Shown here one piece after another: positions 49,694 through 61,731 of a stretch of 62,000 nucleotides of DNA. The notes beneath the pieces were generated by a model, which saw only the letters and a list, made by a program, of their open reading frames with translations, was not told the origin of the DNA and did not search any database. Position 1 is the stretch's first letter, and each line of letters begins with the position of its first letter. Location of the stretch: the NCBI GenBank assembly GCA_037447655.1, contig JBBHKE010001185.1, positions 20,911 to 82,910 on the forward strand, given 5' to 3'. Source of the DNA: Zygnema cylindricum (taxonomy: Eukaryota; Streptophyta; Zygnematophyceae; Zygnematales; Zygnemataceae). The translations under genes and the position numbers were made by a program.

Positions 49694-50563
49694 TAGTGTT
49701 GTGTATCGGTAAGGATTTGCCGATAACCGATATGGGCCTTTTTTCGGGTATCCGATAATCGATATATTGGTACTATATATCGATATCGGTCTTATCGCCG
49801 ATAAGTAGCCGATAATATCGGGTACTTATCGGCGATAATGCCGATAACGATAGTTCTCGGCGATAACTGTACGGACCGTACAGATAAATCTACGGCCTAT
49901 TTACTCAACTGTACGTATTATTCTCCGGACGTACGAAAATTGTACGTCTTATTCTCCGGACGTATGGATCTAGTAAAAACGATGTACCTTTCACATCCGA
50001 CGCCATGGCTTTGTCCCTTTATTCCTTGAGATCCACTAGGGACCTGCCACGTGTCAACCTGTCAGCTTTTTTGGCATAAGCTGCCAAAAGAGCCATTCCG
50101 GATGCTGGCGCTCACGCTGGCCGTCCGCTCTTGTTCTCATTCGAAGTCGTCCGTTCGATTTCGGCGGCACGCAGAATGTTATTTTGCGTCCGTTGTACTT
50201 TTGTGTGCGCCGTCCTTTTACAATTCCATGTTCACCAGTTTTTGGTAAAATTACGTACATAGCTGTAAAATTTTTGTTCAGTTAACCGGCCAACGTTTAT
50301 ATGCTGCGCTGTCCGTAATAAATTGCAGCTAAACGGTAACGGCACATATTTTTATACGTGGCATGCCACGCTATATAAAATCAATAAAATAATACAGTAT
50401 GTTATAAAGTGCTATTGTATGCATACTATATATTTTTTAAGTTATCTCCGATATGGAATTTGTTGGTCCCAGACCGATATATCGGAATCTCTGACCGTTC
50501 GATAACCGATAACTATCGGTATCGGTGTTATCGCGATAAGTTTTTTACCGATACACAACACTA
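49694..50563. mobile_element. Non-autonomous hAT element A2
   Basis: TIR TAGTGTTGTGTATCGGTAA with an exact inverse at the right. Both flanks are ATATTTAC (49686-49693 and 50564-50571), a perfect 8-bp duplication. It shares ends, subterminal palindromes and core with A1 (20138-20959). No open frame resembles transposase. Confidence 0.92.
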
Positions 50564-50571
50564 ATATTTAC

Positions 50572-50690
50572 CTTCCGATTGGCGGTCTCCAATCGGAAGT
50601 TGGACACATGTGCACGGAAGAAAGCTGATTCCAAGTGGCGAAAAGAAAAACATAGATGTTGATAGCAAGTCACGGTGTCGTTTGCTTTTA
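50572..50690. mobile_element. Half copy of the TACACCG-family MITE (D4)
   Basis: Contains GGCGGTCTCCAATCGGAAGT, CACATGTGCACGGAAGAAA, and the GTGGCGAAAAGAAAAACAT end of the family, but only the right terminal part (AGCAAGTCACGGTGTCG). It directly adjoins A2. Confidence 0.5.
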
Positions 50691-50699
50691 CCATTTTTA

Positions 50700-53219
50700 A
50701 GCTTGACTTTTTCTTGCATAATTATTGTAAGATATATCAAGACATTTGAATGATTGTACTGTGAATGTGGTTTCTAAATAATGATGTATATCAGGGAAAT
50801 TTTGAAACATACCAGGTCCTAGTTTACCCCTCAATGCAAGTTATTAATTATTTGAAATAGCCAAAAGACATCCTGACTGTTGCTGACATATATGTCGTGC
50901 CTGGAAGGTCTATTGTGAACGGCATGCATTAGACCTAGCTTGCGTCGCCGAAAAAACACCAGAATGTAGTCAATCAACATTATATGTACAGAATTTGTGA
51001 CAACAACCACCATACGAAGCATTTATACAGCGAGAAAACAATAAATGAATATGCCGTGAAACAAACATGCTACACATATGGACATAGAAAAAACAAAAGA
51101 TAAAGCAAGGTCAGGTAAGTAAGGTTGGAATTCCATATTAGCGACAGTAGCCACTAGGCCCTGAAGTCTTTGATATTGATATTCCCTACAGGAGTCCAAC
51201 TAGCAGAAGATAACCCTCCTCCAAACAGACGGAGAAGCCGAGATAGCCGGCGTTCCCCGCGATTAGACTTAAAGGAGACCTGGACCGCAAGGTCAACGCT
51301 TTGACAACATGAAAACACTAAATCCACACAACACAATTCATACACCACAACAAGTAGCCAAGCAGTCTGGAGGAACCTTGCAGGCTGGCTTGCGCCAGTA
51401 GATTAGGTCAGGACTTGATACAGGAGAAGATGAGAAGCTCAGGTCAGGACTTGATACAGGAGAAGATGAGAAGCTCAGAGACACTTACTAGCATAAACTA
51501 TGGTCTGGAAAGAAACCCTAACTCAAAACTAGCATGTGACTAATATTAAGGCGAAAAACCCTAAGGATCACAAGTTCGACAAATCCCGAGAAAAAGCTTG
51601 TCAGAAAACGACAACTTCACAATGTTGGATTCCCGTGTTAAATTTGCAAATGGTTCTAACTTGCCATTTGGCATTTATCCTATGCTTTGTACCAACCGTA
51701 CAGCTACACTAATTCCTATGTGTCTCTGAGCGTGCAGGTTTCTATGCTCAAACGCTGCCAGTTTTCTAGAGACGGCCGCTGCGTGGCCGCCTCGGGATGC
51801 CTTACATCTACACCTCGAGGATAAAAACCCTCCCTACGCTAAGCAAAAATAAATGCATGAACCTCCGAGGGTCCACGACTTCGACATTCGTCAAGTTCGG
51901 AGCCGTTGAGTTCGGGCATCCAATGTCGTACCACAGTCCGGTTCCATGTTGACATCGTATAGCGTTCACCCTGTACCGTAGGTGAGTACATAATCCGGTC
52001 CTTGTCCTATCCGTATTTCGTGTTGTACGATCCGTCGTGTTGTACGATCCCGTCAGACCTGTTACGTCACCAAGGCATAATTAGTATGTGTCGGCTTAAT
52101 AATAACCGCCGACGTCTTACGACATGACATATACTTTCAATTTTGACTTTTCCTCCTGTCTTTTGTCAGCTCCAACTTTTGCCCGGGAATAATGTTTTAT
52201 CAACCAAAGGGGTGGAAATTAAGGTACAAATTAGTCGGAGGTAGAATTCTTGACAAGTTTCAAAAAGACAATGGCAGTTGGTCATTATATTTTTCTCCTC
52301 AGAGGTTTTTACATGGTTTTGTAGGTTATTTTATTACGTTTTGTCTTTAGGTTTTTCGTCATTCTACGGAAAACTATACAAGCTTTGATAGCATTGGAGA
52401 AAATTTAGTAAAGTGTGATTATACTGTTAGCATGAAAAAATCAATTTGTATATCCAACCTGTAACCAATAAAAAAAAAGTAACTATTGGTAACAATTGTA
52501 ACCAAAAGTGTCTAATAGGGAAGTGGCGGTTAAAAGTTGATAGGTCTTACCCTGGGAGGTTCTATGCTCAACAACGGCTGTCAAAAATTAAGGTTGTCAG
52601 GAATTACGATTGTCGAAAAATATGGTTGTCTGGAATTACAATTGTCGAAAATTACGATTGTCAAGAATTACGATTTTCGAAATATAGTTGTCTAAAATAA
52701 CAGTTTCAACGATCTCAGCTGCCAAAAATTCATGAGTCTTCAGAAACCTGCAGTCATAACCTGAGCTGTCCTCCTCACAGTTTACCTGGAACAGTCCATC
52801 TAACAGATAGAAATTTGGAATAAGCACCGCATATGCCTGCCTTTAGACCTACTCCAATTGGGGCTGGGTCTGAAGGCCCAACTAGAGTAGGTCACATACA
52901 GATCCTTAAAGTTCAAAATAACTGTGAAAACCTTAATGGCTGTGAAAGTCTCAAGTTAAGAGTACAGGTTTCTCGGGCCATCTCGAGCCAACAACCAATG
53001 ATAATCATGAAGCACGATGCCCAGCCTCTGAGTGCGGTTAAGGACAAGGCACATAGAGAAAAATAAAAAAAAGTAGTTTCTAACTGTTGGATGTGTTGTT
53101 CCATGGAACTACGACAAAGACAACTCAAAGCTTATAACTAGAAGTTTTCAAAACTTATGAATCTTCCAAATCGATGGTGAGCATCGGATCCCAAGTGTGG
53201 AACCTCGTAGCTTGGACAC
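50700..53219. other. Intergenic region with two short tandem repeats
   Basis: A 37-38 bp unit (GGTCAGGACTTGATACAGGA...) is tandemly duplicated at about 51404-51478. About seven units of GATTGTCGAAAATTACGATT type fill 52580-52700. No gene is supported here. Confidence 0.55.
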
Positions 53220-53748
53220 TACACAGTGAATCGCTATTAGCATTGATAAAACAATTTTCGAGGCCCCAAATTTTGACCCTCAAACCTTGAATAGAATTAA
53301 TAACTCTGATTGTTTTTTTTACGTTAATATCGGTACAGTCTAATTAGCGTTAATAACTCTAATTTAGACAGTTTTTAATTAGTGTAGTGTACAAAATGTG
53401 TCAGTTCCGTACTAAAATTGCTCATTATTTTGTACAATCGTACATAAAATGCGTCAGATTAAGGCGTCGACACGTGAAAGTGAATGCGTCGACATGAAAA
53501 AGGGCACTCAGATTTGATTCAGAGTGATAAAGACGGGGGAAAATTAAATGAACTTGTCCTCACATGTTCAATGTGAACACGGGCTACACCGGCTACACTA
53601 TGGGAAAAGTGTACCCAAATAAGCGTTAGTGAATAAGTTAAGATTAAAGAAAAATTTAGCGAAGGGCCTTGAACTCAAATTAGAGTAGTAACACTATTTG
53701 TTTTTTAACACTAATTATTTCTTACCGCTAATAGCGATTCACGGTGTA
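53220..53748. mobile_element. MITE, TACACCG-TIR family (D9)
   Basis: Left end TACACAGTGAATCGCTATTAG; right end is the inverse of TACACCGTGAATCGCTATTAG. About 529 bp, with no coding content. Target-site duplication not visible. Confidence 0.65.
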
Positions 53749-53757
53749 AAATTATAT

Positions 53758-53962
53758 GTCCCAATTAGTGTTAATAATTTTTTTGCCACTCAAGACATAT
53801 TTTCTGTGCGCACTTGTTCAATTTTCACACGGAGACAGCCAACCTGAATGTGAGAATGTTGGACTTCAATCGCAACTGTCAGATCCGCAATCTGACAAGT
53901 GTGTACGAAGAAAAGATGTTCTAGGTGACAAAAAAAACATTAACACTAATAGCGATACCTGA
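53758..53962. mobile_element. MITE, TACACCG-TIR family (D3)
   Basis: Core matches D1 and D2 (AATTAGTGTTAATAAT, TTTGCCACTCAAG, TTCAATCGCAACTGTCAGA, CAATCTGACAAGTGTG, ACACTAATAGCGATACC). It lies about 10 bp after D9. Just after it, TTGTGTATCAGTAAG may be a remnant of an A-type hAT end. Confidence 0.6.
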
Positions 53963-54320
53963 CGTTGTATTGTGTATCAGTAAGTTCCCTATTTGCAATA
54001 ATACCAATTACCGATATTATTTGTTACTGAACAGCAAGGGGGCCCAGTATATCCATTCGTGTTTATAACTACACCGTTATATATCTACACTATTTATAGT
54101 TGCACTATTTGTAGTTACACTATTGTTAGCACCTTTCTCCAATCGGACACTAATGGGAACACTCACGGACTCCTTCGGCTAAATCTTCTGTGAAACAAGT
54201 AATTGTCTTTTTCCCGTTGACAATCATCTCCAGTGATAAAGTCACCTAACTCAAACCACATTAGAAAACAAAAAAGCTCATAGTCACAGATACCCTCCCA
54301 AACGTACCCTCAAGGATTCA

Positions 54321-54400
54321 TGCCATAAACATGAAAATATGCCATAAAAATTGAAAATATGCCATAAAAATTGAAAATATGCCATAAAAATTAAAAATAA
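54321..54400. repeat. Tandem 20-bp repeat
   Basis: Four units of GCCATAAAAATTGAAAATAT with small changes. Confidence 0.9.
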
Positions 54401-54869
54401 GGTAAGAAAAAAAAAGACAAGAGGTGGAAAAAAAGATGTTTTTTTTCTTAGCTCTGTGGCTAATGCCTGACCTCTGCTTTAACCTCTCTTACTGTTAGTA
54501 TATACAACAATGTAAAAAGATAATCTTTAACTGTGACAATTTTGATCAATAAATTGACCATCTTCATCTATAAAAAAGCATATATTAAAAATTTTAAAAA
54601 CTTTCTATCTGTCAAGCTCTACTTCTACTGTCCTGATTTATCTCTTTTTTTCAAATTCAGTACTTAACAAAATGGCCAATTACCCAATATTAGTACTACG
54701 ATCCGGCTATTTTTGCCGGGAAGTCAAAAAGGAGAAAAAAAGCAAAAGTACAAAATATAAATATTGACCACGAAATATAAAACGTGTATGGCGTTTTTCT
54801 CTGTCCTAGGACCTCCACAATTATGTTCTCTCCGCTCTTTTGGGCTCACTTTCTTCAAATATCTTTCCG

Positions 54870-55190
54870 TTTTTTCCTCATCCTCGACCCATAAGAATAT
54901 TCCAGACTCTCCAACACTTTTTTCTCGTCCCATAAGAATATTTTGAACTTCTTTTTTAAGACTAATCCGACAATTTTCTCAGCCCATAAAAATATGCCGG
55001 ACGTCCTAGATAAATCCGACTCGTTTCTTAGCCCATGAAAGAATTCTGGACTTCTTTATAAATAAACAGGACTCTCTTTTCAGCCCATAAGAATATTTGA
55101 ACATCGTTTTTTAGATAAACCCGACTCGTTTCTCAGCCCATAAGAATATTCCGGACTTGATTTTCTAAATACACCCGACTTTTCTCATGT
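54870..55190. repeat. Minisatellite of about 52 bp overlapping the end of the ACR9-like CDS
   Basis: On the minus strand about six diverged units share GAGAAA-GTCGGGT-TTTA, then a GTCCGGAATATTCTTATGGGC-like half. The first unit is coding and specifies the last 17 residues of the ACR9-like protein. The stop codon is the first codon of the second unit. The others form the 3' flank. Confidence 0.85.
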
Positions 55191-56309
55191 GATATGGGCA
55201 ATCCCAATTTATCTTGTAAAATAAAACGGTAAACTTCCCACTGTCTGTCACAGACTCGATGTCGGGAAATGTCGGCCTGGAAGAGAAGGGAGGGAGGGAG
55301 GGAGGGAGAGGGAGAGGGAGGGAGAGGGAGGGAGAGGGAGGGAGAGGGAGGGAGAGGGAGGGAGAGGGAGGGAGGGAGGGAGGGAGGGAGGGAGGGAGGG
55401 AGGGAGGGAGGGAGGGAGGGAGCGAGGGAGAGGGAGAGGGAGAGGGAGGGAGAGGGAGAGGGAGAGGGAGAGGGAGAGGGAGAGGGAGAGGGAGAGGGAG
55501 AGGGAGAGGGAGAGGGAGAGGGAGAGGGAGAGGGAGAGGGAGAGGGAGAGGGAGAGGGAGAGGGAGAGGGAGAGGGAGAGGGAGAGGGAGAGGGAGAGGG
55601 AGAGGGAGAGGGAGAGGGAGAGGGAGAGGGAGAGGGAGAGGGAGAGGGAGAGGGAGAGGGAGAGGGAGAGGGAGAGGGAGAGGGAGAGGGAGAGGGAGAG
55701 GGAGAGGGAGAGGGAGAGGGAGAGGGAGAGGGAGAGGGAGAGGGAGAGGGAGAGGGAGAGGGAGAGGGAGAGGGAGAGGGAGAGGGAGAGGGAGAGGGAG
55801 AGGGAGAGGGAGAGGGAGAGGGAGAGGGAGAGGGAGAGGGAGAGGGAGAGGGAGAGGGAGAGGGAGAGGGAGAGGGAGAGGGAGAGGGAGAGGGAGAGGG
55901 AGAGGGAGAGGGAGAGGGAGAGGGAGAGGGAGAGGGAGAGGGAGAGGGAGAGGGAGAGGGAGAGGGAGAGGGAGAGGGAGAGGGAGAGGGAGAGGGAGAG
56001 GGAGAGGGAGAGGGAGAGGGAGAGGGAGAGGGAGAGGGAGAGGGAGAGGGAGAGGGAGAGGGAGAGGGAGAGGGAGAGGGAGAGGGAGAGGGAGAGGGAG
56101 AGGGAGAGGGAGAGGGAGAGGGAGAGGGAGAGGGAGAGGGAGAGGGAGAGGGAGAGGGAGAGGGAGAGGGAGAGGGAGAGGGAGAGGGAGAGGGAGAGGG
56201 AGAGGGAGAGGGAGAGGGAGAGGGAGAGGGAGAGGGAGAGGGAGAGGGAGAGGGAGAGGGAGAGGGAGAGGGAGAGGGAGAGGGAGAGGGAGAGGGAGAG
56301 GGAGAGGGA

Positions 56310-56389
<80 letters not shown>

Positions 56390-57677
56390 ACAATCAGAAC
56401 TCACACATAATCATAATAAACAACTCAAGAACACCTAAGTAAAAACTTAGTTGAAAAGACAAACAGAGATCAATACACACGTCCGTGAAAACCTTCACAC
56501 CAAGTCCTAGAATAGAACTTTCCACAACAAAAACTCCCAATAAAAAAATTGTCATATTTGTGTCTCGAAGGAATCGTCTCCTCTAAGAGAAAACAAAAAC
56601 ATTAGTTCTGCAATACAATCCAAAAATAGAGCATGCAAAAGGAAAACATGAGATCGAGGCTTGTAAAAAATCCACCACATGAATCCGCAACAAGTGAATA
56701 AAAAGAAAGTCGAGGAAGAAAGCTAAACACCTAATATATATACATAAAGAAAAGGGAGGAAGCTTACTTTGAAAACATGAATCTCAAGTTGCCTTAACAC
56801 AAAAGTGACGTCATAGAGGACCCTTGGGCGACCTCGTCCAGATCCTTCCATTGGACAGGCGATAAGAAGCTCCGAATCGGGACCCTTTGTGACAAGAGTT
56901 ATCCTTATTGGACGTTCGAGTTCACGCTTCATTTTGGCACAAAGTTCCTTCTGCTTTTCTATGTCATTCAGTTTTCTGCCTTTTGAGTCCTGAATGAACA
57001 TATCAATCATACATGTACCTCCCGGAGTGGCGACTCTCCCATAAGAAACCTGCAAAGTATATATGGAGACAAGAGAAAAAAGTGAAGAATAAAACGACTG
57101 AGTGTACCAATGACATAGAAAAAATGTATCAGTGACATAAAAAAAGATGAACGGTGACAATGCCATATCAAAACTCTGGAGTACTTGCCAGACTAAATAA
57201 AACAACGAATGAAAACGAATGAACAAAAATAAAGGAAATCTAAAAACCGAATTGTAAACAAATGTTTACAAAGGAATACCGTGAATGTTGCAAATCTGTA
57301 ATAAACAACAGAACACTTGACGCACATATATAATAATTCAATAACATAACAGAGTAGTGCAATAGACTAACCTTCCAAAAGATCTCACAAAAAGCTGATT
57401 GGGACATTTAATCAATATTCATGTGTTGTTACTACATAAAACTAGCCCTATTCAAAATTTGCTTATTAGATGAAGTGGCTTACTAAGGCATGTCCCAAAC
57501 CCACGAAATTGCACCAACAGTTTAACAAAAACCAAAACTAAAAGTGGTGAAACATGGACGGAAAAAAAAGACACCTGAAAATGAATATCTTAGAAATAAA
57601 CCGACATGTAAAACATACGCGAAAACGAATGTGTTTAAGCAATTGCAAGCAGGATGAAAAAGAAAAAAACACACACA

Positions 57678-57712
<35 letters not shown>

Positions 57713-60260
57713 CTGAATACAAATGTCTTTAAGCAATCGCAAGCAGTCAAAAAGAATCCCCTTGCGATCCTCCGCGGCGATTTGCAATAAACTGTGAGCT
57801 GGGCTCATAGAATTGTCCACCGTGACGGAAGCCGTAGTCACCACCTTCTCTGCAGGCATCAGTTTTTCGGGCCAGAGGCAGTTTCCAGGAAGCTTCTCAG
57901 GCAGAAGATGTTCCTCCACTGTAGCTGGCAGAGCTGGAGATAAGGCAAGACCCTCCGGTCCCTCGACTTTTTCCTCGACTTTTCCCTCAAAAGTACAAGT
58001 TACTTGAGTTTCGGGATCCCCAAAAAAATCTTGGACGGTTTCGATCACATCTTCTATGCGGTTTTTCGCAGGGAGCTCATCTCTGGCGCCCAACAGAAGG
58101 AGAGAAAGGAGAGGGAGAGAGAGGGGGGGAAGGGGGGAGGGGCACAAAAGTTCGCAAGTAGATACTTTTAGACAAGCTAATTGTTTGATGATAAAGGATG
58201 AGAATACAAAAGAAAACCGTTTTCTTCGAGAAGTGGAGCAAAAAACATAAAATACCATTTGCAGAGATGTTGGAAAAGATAATTGCTTGAGTCAATCAGA
58301 TGTGAAAGAATTACATTTTCTTAGTAACCAGAAGCAACAGAGAGAACCACGGGGCTATAGAATTACCGCATATTATCGCATTACCACATGTTATGGTTTT
58401 TTTTTGTGGTCCATACTAAACTGGTTGAAGAGGTCCAGTAATTAACATGAGGGTCATCACATAATGAAATCTATCATGTGAAAACTATATGAAAAGTGTG
58501 GGTCAAAATAGGACATACAATTTTACAATTAGTTCACCAATAAAACCAATACTTATAACAGGGAACGGCGGAGAGACACAAATTTGTACAAAGAAAGTTT
58601 AATTAAAACAAGAAACCATGCGACAAACAATGAAACAGCTTTACTGCCCATTGCCGTCAGTATTTATAAAACATTTTCCGGGAACTAAAACATCTTTAAC
58701 TTTACTTTCAACTGTTCGATATTATTTTTTGTTCAATGGGCAATCGAAAGGCAAGAAATAGGTTACCTTTCAATGCCTCAAAAAGAAACTCCAGAGGTCA
58801 AAAAAAGTAAACCTCTTTAACTGCCAGAAAAATGTTTAACACTAATGGACCTGGACAGTGTACTGTACGGCCAAAAAAAAACATTAAATCAACATTCATA
58901 AGTTATGGGCATTTTAAAACAAAACCGAACCTGTTGTCCGTCACAAAAAAGAAATCCACAGCCTTCCCATCAGGTGATGTTGTAACATTCACTTTTTGGA
59001 TGGTAAGCTCGGCCTCCCAAAGAGCCTGGGTGACATCTGTCACAATCATAGCGATGGACGGAAGTCAAAATAAAGGCATTGAAATATCCTTTTTCCAATG
59101 AACTCTTTTTTTCATGAAATTGCATTCAAAGCGTCAGAATGTCAAAATGCCTCCTCATAGGAAATAAGAAAGTCGATACAATTGGACATCCACAAGAGAC
59201 AAATTTAGAGTCTTTCTATCATCGTAAGTCTCACATCAGCAGTTTTTCCATCTGTGAGCTCACAGACAAAGAAGAAAACAAAGAGAAAAACGGGATGTTA
59301 CCATTAGACATAACAATGCAGCAATTTAAAAGTCTCTATGTCATCTTATGTTTCACATAAGCACTTTATCCATAGAACAAACGAGAAAACAAACGAGAAA
59401 ACAAACAAGAAAAAGATACAAGAAAACAGGCAATAAAAAGGAACAGCAGTTTCCATGTGTTTCAACACTTACCGTTTAAAAAACCAGAGCGGTCGATCGA
59501 GCAAATTTGGAACAAGTACACCTCTTTTTTCTTAGGAATTACTTTTATGGGAAGCAAAACTGGCTCACTCGATGGACAAGAAGCGGCCATCCTTTGCTTA
59601 AGAAGGGACCATTTAATACTCTTCTCTCCCCTTACTCGAGGGAGGACCCAGAAGACCAAAAAGCACCAACGTCCATCTGTGGAAAGGTCTGACAAAGAAA
59701 CAACAAAAAAATTCAAAAAAGAAAACCTAAAGAGTTGTGAGCTTTATTACATTATTTATCTGACATGGTATCCACATCTGGAATGGGTACTGAAAAGAAG
59801 ACAAAAGAATAAGATTGAAGTTCTTTATGCAACACGTAAAACAACATAAAAAACCACAAAACAACACAACAAAAAACACAAAAAACAACACAAAAACCAA
59901 CGAAAACAACAAACAACACAAAACACAACATAAAATAACGCAAAAAACAATTCAAAAAACACCCCAAAACAACACAAAAAAAACAGCACAAAACACACCA
60001 CAGAAAAACCCACAACACCACTACAGAAAACACCACAAAAAACACCAAAAACGACAAAAACGATGCAAAAATCAACAAAAAACAAACGGAATTATCGAGG
60101 CACAAACCTCCTCGCACCACACTGAGGCCGAACTCGAAGATAGTCCGTGTGACGTCACACCCTAGGCCCACCTTGTCGGGGCAGTTGATGGTGATTTCCG
60201 TCGGGTCGCCGGGTCGAGGACCTCGACGAACCACCACCGTCTCATCGATAGGTCGCGCCA
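55133..60260 (-). CDS. ACT-domain-repeat protein, ACR9/ACR10 type
   Basis: Plant ACR proteins carry several ACT domains and are thought to sense amino acids and relate to nitrogen status. Exons: 60260-60108, 59688-59473, 59036-58931, 58082-57713, 57049-56768 and 55276-55133, all in phase, ending in TGA. Together they encode about 423 residues counting the start, close to Arabidopsis ACR9. Landmarks: [31 protein letters not shown] with [13 protein letters not shown] (ACT 1), [27 protein letters not shown] to DFFFVTD (ACT 2), [25 protein letters not shown] (ACT 3), and [17 protein letters not shown] with [21 protein letters not shown] and [11 protein letters not shown] (ACT 4). Exon 60260 begins TG-GCG right after CAG, so the start ATG may be split by an intron. 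Alternatively a longer N-terminus comes from 61542-61731. Three introns are built largely of simple repeats. Confidence 0.92.
55288..56388. repeat. About 1.1-kb GGGAGA/GA satellite in the last ACR9-like intron
   Basis: Starts with GGGA and GGGAGA variants to about 55450, then near-perfect GGGAGA hexamers to 56314, then (GA)n to 56388. One strand is almost pure purine. It ends at the acceptor of the last exon (55276). Long open frames across it in several frames are artefacts of the hexamer. Confidence 0.97.
57669..57712. repeat. (GT)n microsatellite at a 5' splice site
   Basis: On the minus strand about 20 GT units begin exactly at the donor that follows the exon ending 57713 in the ACR9-like gene. 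Confidence 0.93.
59835..60085. repeat. AACAACACAAAA-type low-complexity array
   Basis: About 250 bp of irregular AACAC/AAACAC units (no G or T for long stretches), in the intron between the first two ACR9-like coding exons. Confidence 0.85.
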
Positions 60261-60319
60261 CTGGAGAGAAAAACACAAAAACAAAACAACGACAAAAAAA
60301 AAGAAAAAAAAAAAAAAAA

Positions 60320-60727
60320 CGGTATCGATTCATTGTTAGGAATTGCCACTGGAGGGGAAAAAAAAAAAAAAAAACGAGCATCGTTTCATCATTAGGAATT
60401 ACCACTGAAGGAAAAAAACAAGAACAAAATATCGACAAAAGAAGAGGAAAAAACAAAAAAAAGGCATCATTTCATCGTTAGGAATTGCCACCAGAGGAAA
60501 AAAACAAAAAAATAAATAAATTAACGGCATCATTTCATAGTTAACAATTGCCACTGGAGGGAAAAAACAAAAATCGACAAAACGATCAATTCATCGGGTC
60601 CGCCACGGATGGAAAACAAAACCAAAAACAGGAAAATAGGCAATCAAGAATTGCCACTAAAAATAAAGCAAAAAAAAAAAACAAAACAAATAACAGCAAC
60701 AATCATTAAGAATTGTACTGGAGGGGA
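60320..60727 (-). repeat. Array of diverged copies of a 3' splice site plus exon start
   Basis: Read on the minus strand, seven units at about 60727, 60660, 60612, 60561, 60497, 60411 and 60357 repeat a T-rich tract, CCTCCAG, TGGCAATTCCTAA and GATGAAA, spaced 50-85 bp. They resemble the functional acceptor and start of the first ACR9-like coding exon at 60260 (CTCTCCAG, TGGCGCGACCTATC, GATGAGACG). Five of the seven keep the AG. Confidence 0.8.
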
Positions 60728-61240
60728 GAAACAAAAAGGAGGAAAGAACACCACTTATGAAATGCTGAACAAAAAGAACCACAAATCTTATCATTAGGGA
60801 AAAAAAAACCTGAAAATAAAGGAAAAAGAAAGAAAAGAACAAAATGGATCAAATCGCTCACCTTATGTCCAAAATTGATCATTAACATAAAACAGAAAGA
60901 TAAAACATTAAAATGAAAAGAGGTAAGCATCGCAGAAAAACGAGAAAGAGGGAAGCTAAAAATTGGATCAAGCTAAACCACGAAAGAAGACTTAGTGACA
61001 ATTAAAATGAGGAAAGAGAAGGACGAAGAGTATAAGGTATAAAATGACAAAAAAAAAAGGAAAAGATAGAAATCAAGAAATAGAGCCATCAAAATTAAGA
61101 AAAAGATAATTATTCAATAAAGGAACAAAGGAATAATTGTTTTGATGAAAAGGACAAAAGCCTTTACTGCAAAGAGATCAATTTCTAACTATTAGCAGAA
61201 AATGGAACAATGTACTCAATTTTTGTAAATAAAAAAAAGG

Positions 61241-61283
<43 letters not shown>

Positions 61284-61541
61284 TTTAATTTTTTTTTTAA
61301 AAAAAAATAAAAAAAAAATTGCCCTCCACGCCATTAAAAGGGGGAAAAAGGGGTAGAAAAGGGTATTCAAAATTAGGGTGGAAAAAAGAGAAAAAGACAA
61401 AAAGAAAGGGGGAAAAAAAAGGATAGAAAGGAAAAGCCCTTCACTTCTCACAAATTGTCAACAAAGTACTATAAAAAAAAAAGGATATAAATCAATTACA
61501 GCATCATAAAGGATACAAAACTGTACGGACATCTCTGCCAC
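60728..61541. other. A-rich low-complexity upstream region
   Basis: Purine/A-rich sequence with a (TA)n tract (61243-61276) followed by long T and A runs (61277-61319). No gene seen. Confidence 0.5.
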
Positions 61542-61731
61542 CATAAGAGGGGCCAGAAACGATAAAAAAGTCCTTTGAACGGCTCTGGGCTACTTTCCCT
61601 CCCTTGACAGATACGACAAAAAACAAAGAACCGATATTTGAATTTAAACGTGACATAATAGGCTCTAAAAGCGGAAAAATAGATTGTGTATTTAAAAAAG
61701 GCGTCAAAAATTGCCCCCTTGAGGAAGCCAT
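61542..61731 (-). CDS. Candidate 5' coding exon with transit-like N-terminus
   Basis: ATG at 61731 in a strong context (GCCATGGCT) opens MASSRGQFLTPFLNTQ..., Ser/Arg-rich and low in acidic residues. A weak donor, TATG/GTGGCA, at 61542 would join in frame to the ACR9-like exon at 60260, giving a 63-residue plastid-type extension. Without splicing the frame stops at 61504. It could instead be an unrelated or non-coding open frame. Confidence 0.35.

Noticed and set aside
55133-56438. Five overlapping open frames of about 380-425 codons in both strands ([30 protein letters not shown])
   Set aside because: All are produced by the GGGAGA hexamer, which has no stop in any frame. Only 55133-55276 is coding, as the last ACR9-like exon.
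59815-60165. Lys/Asn/Thr-rich open frame of 116 codons
   Set aside because: Comes from the AACAAC/AAACAC intron array on the antisense strand of the ACR9-like gene.
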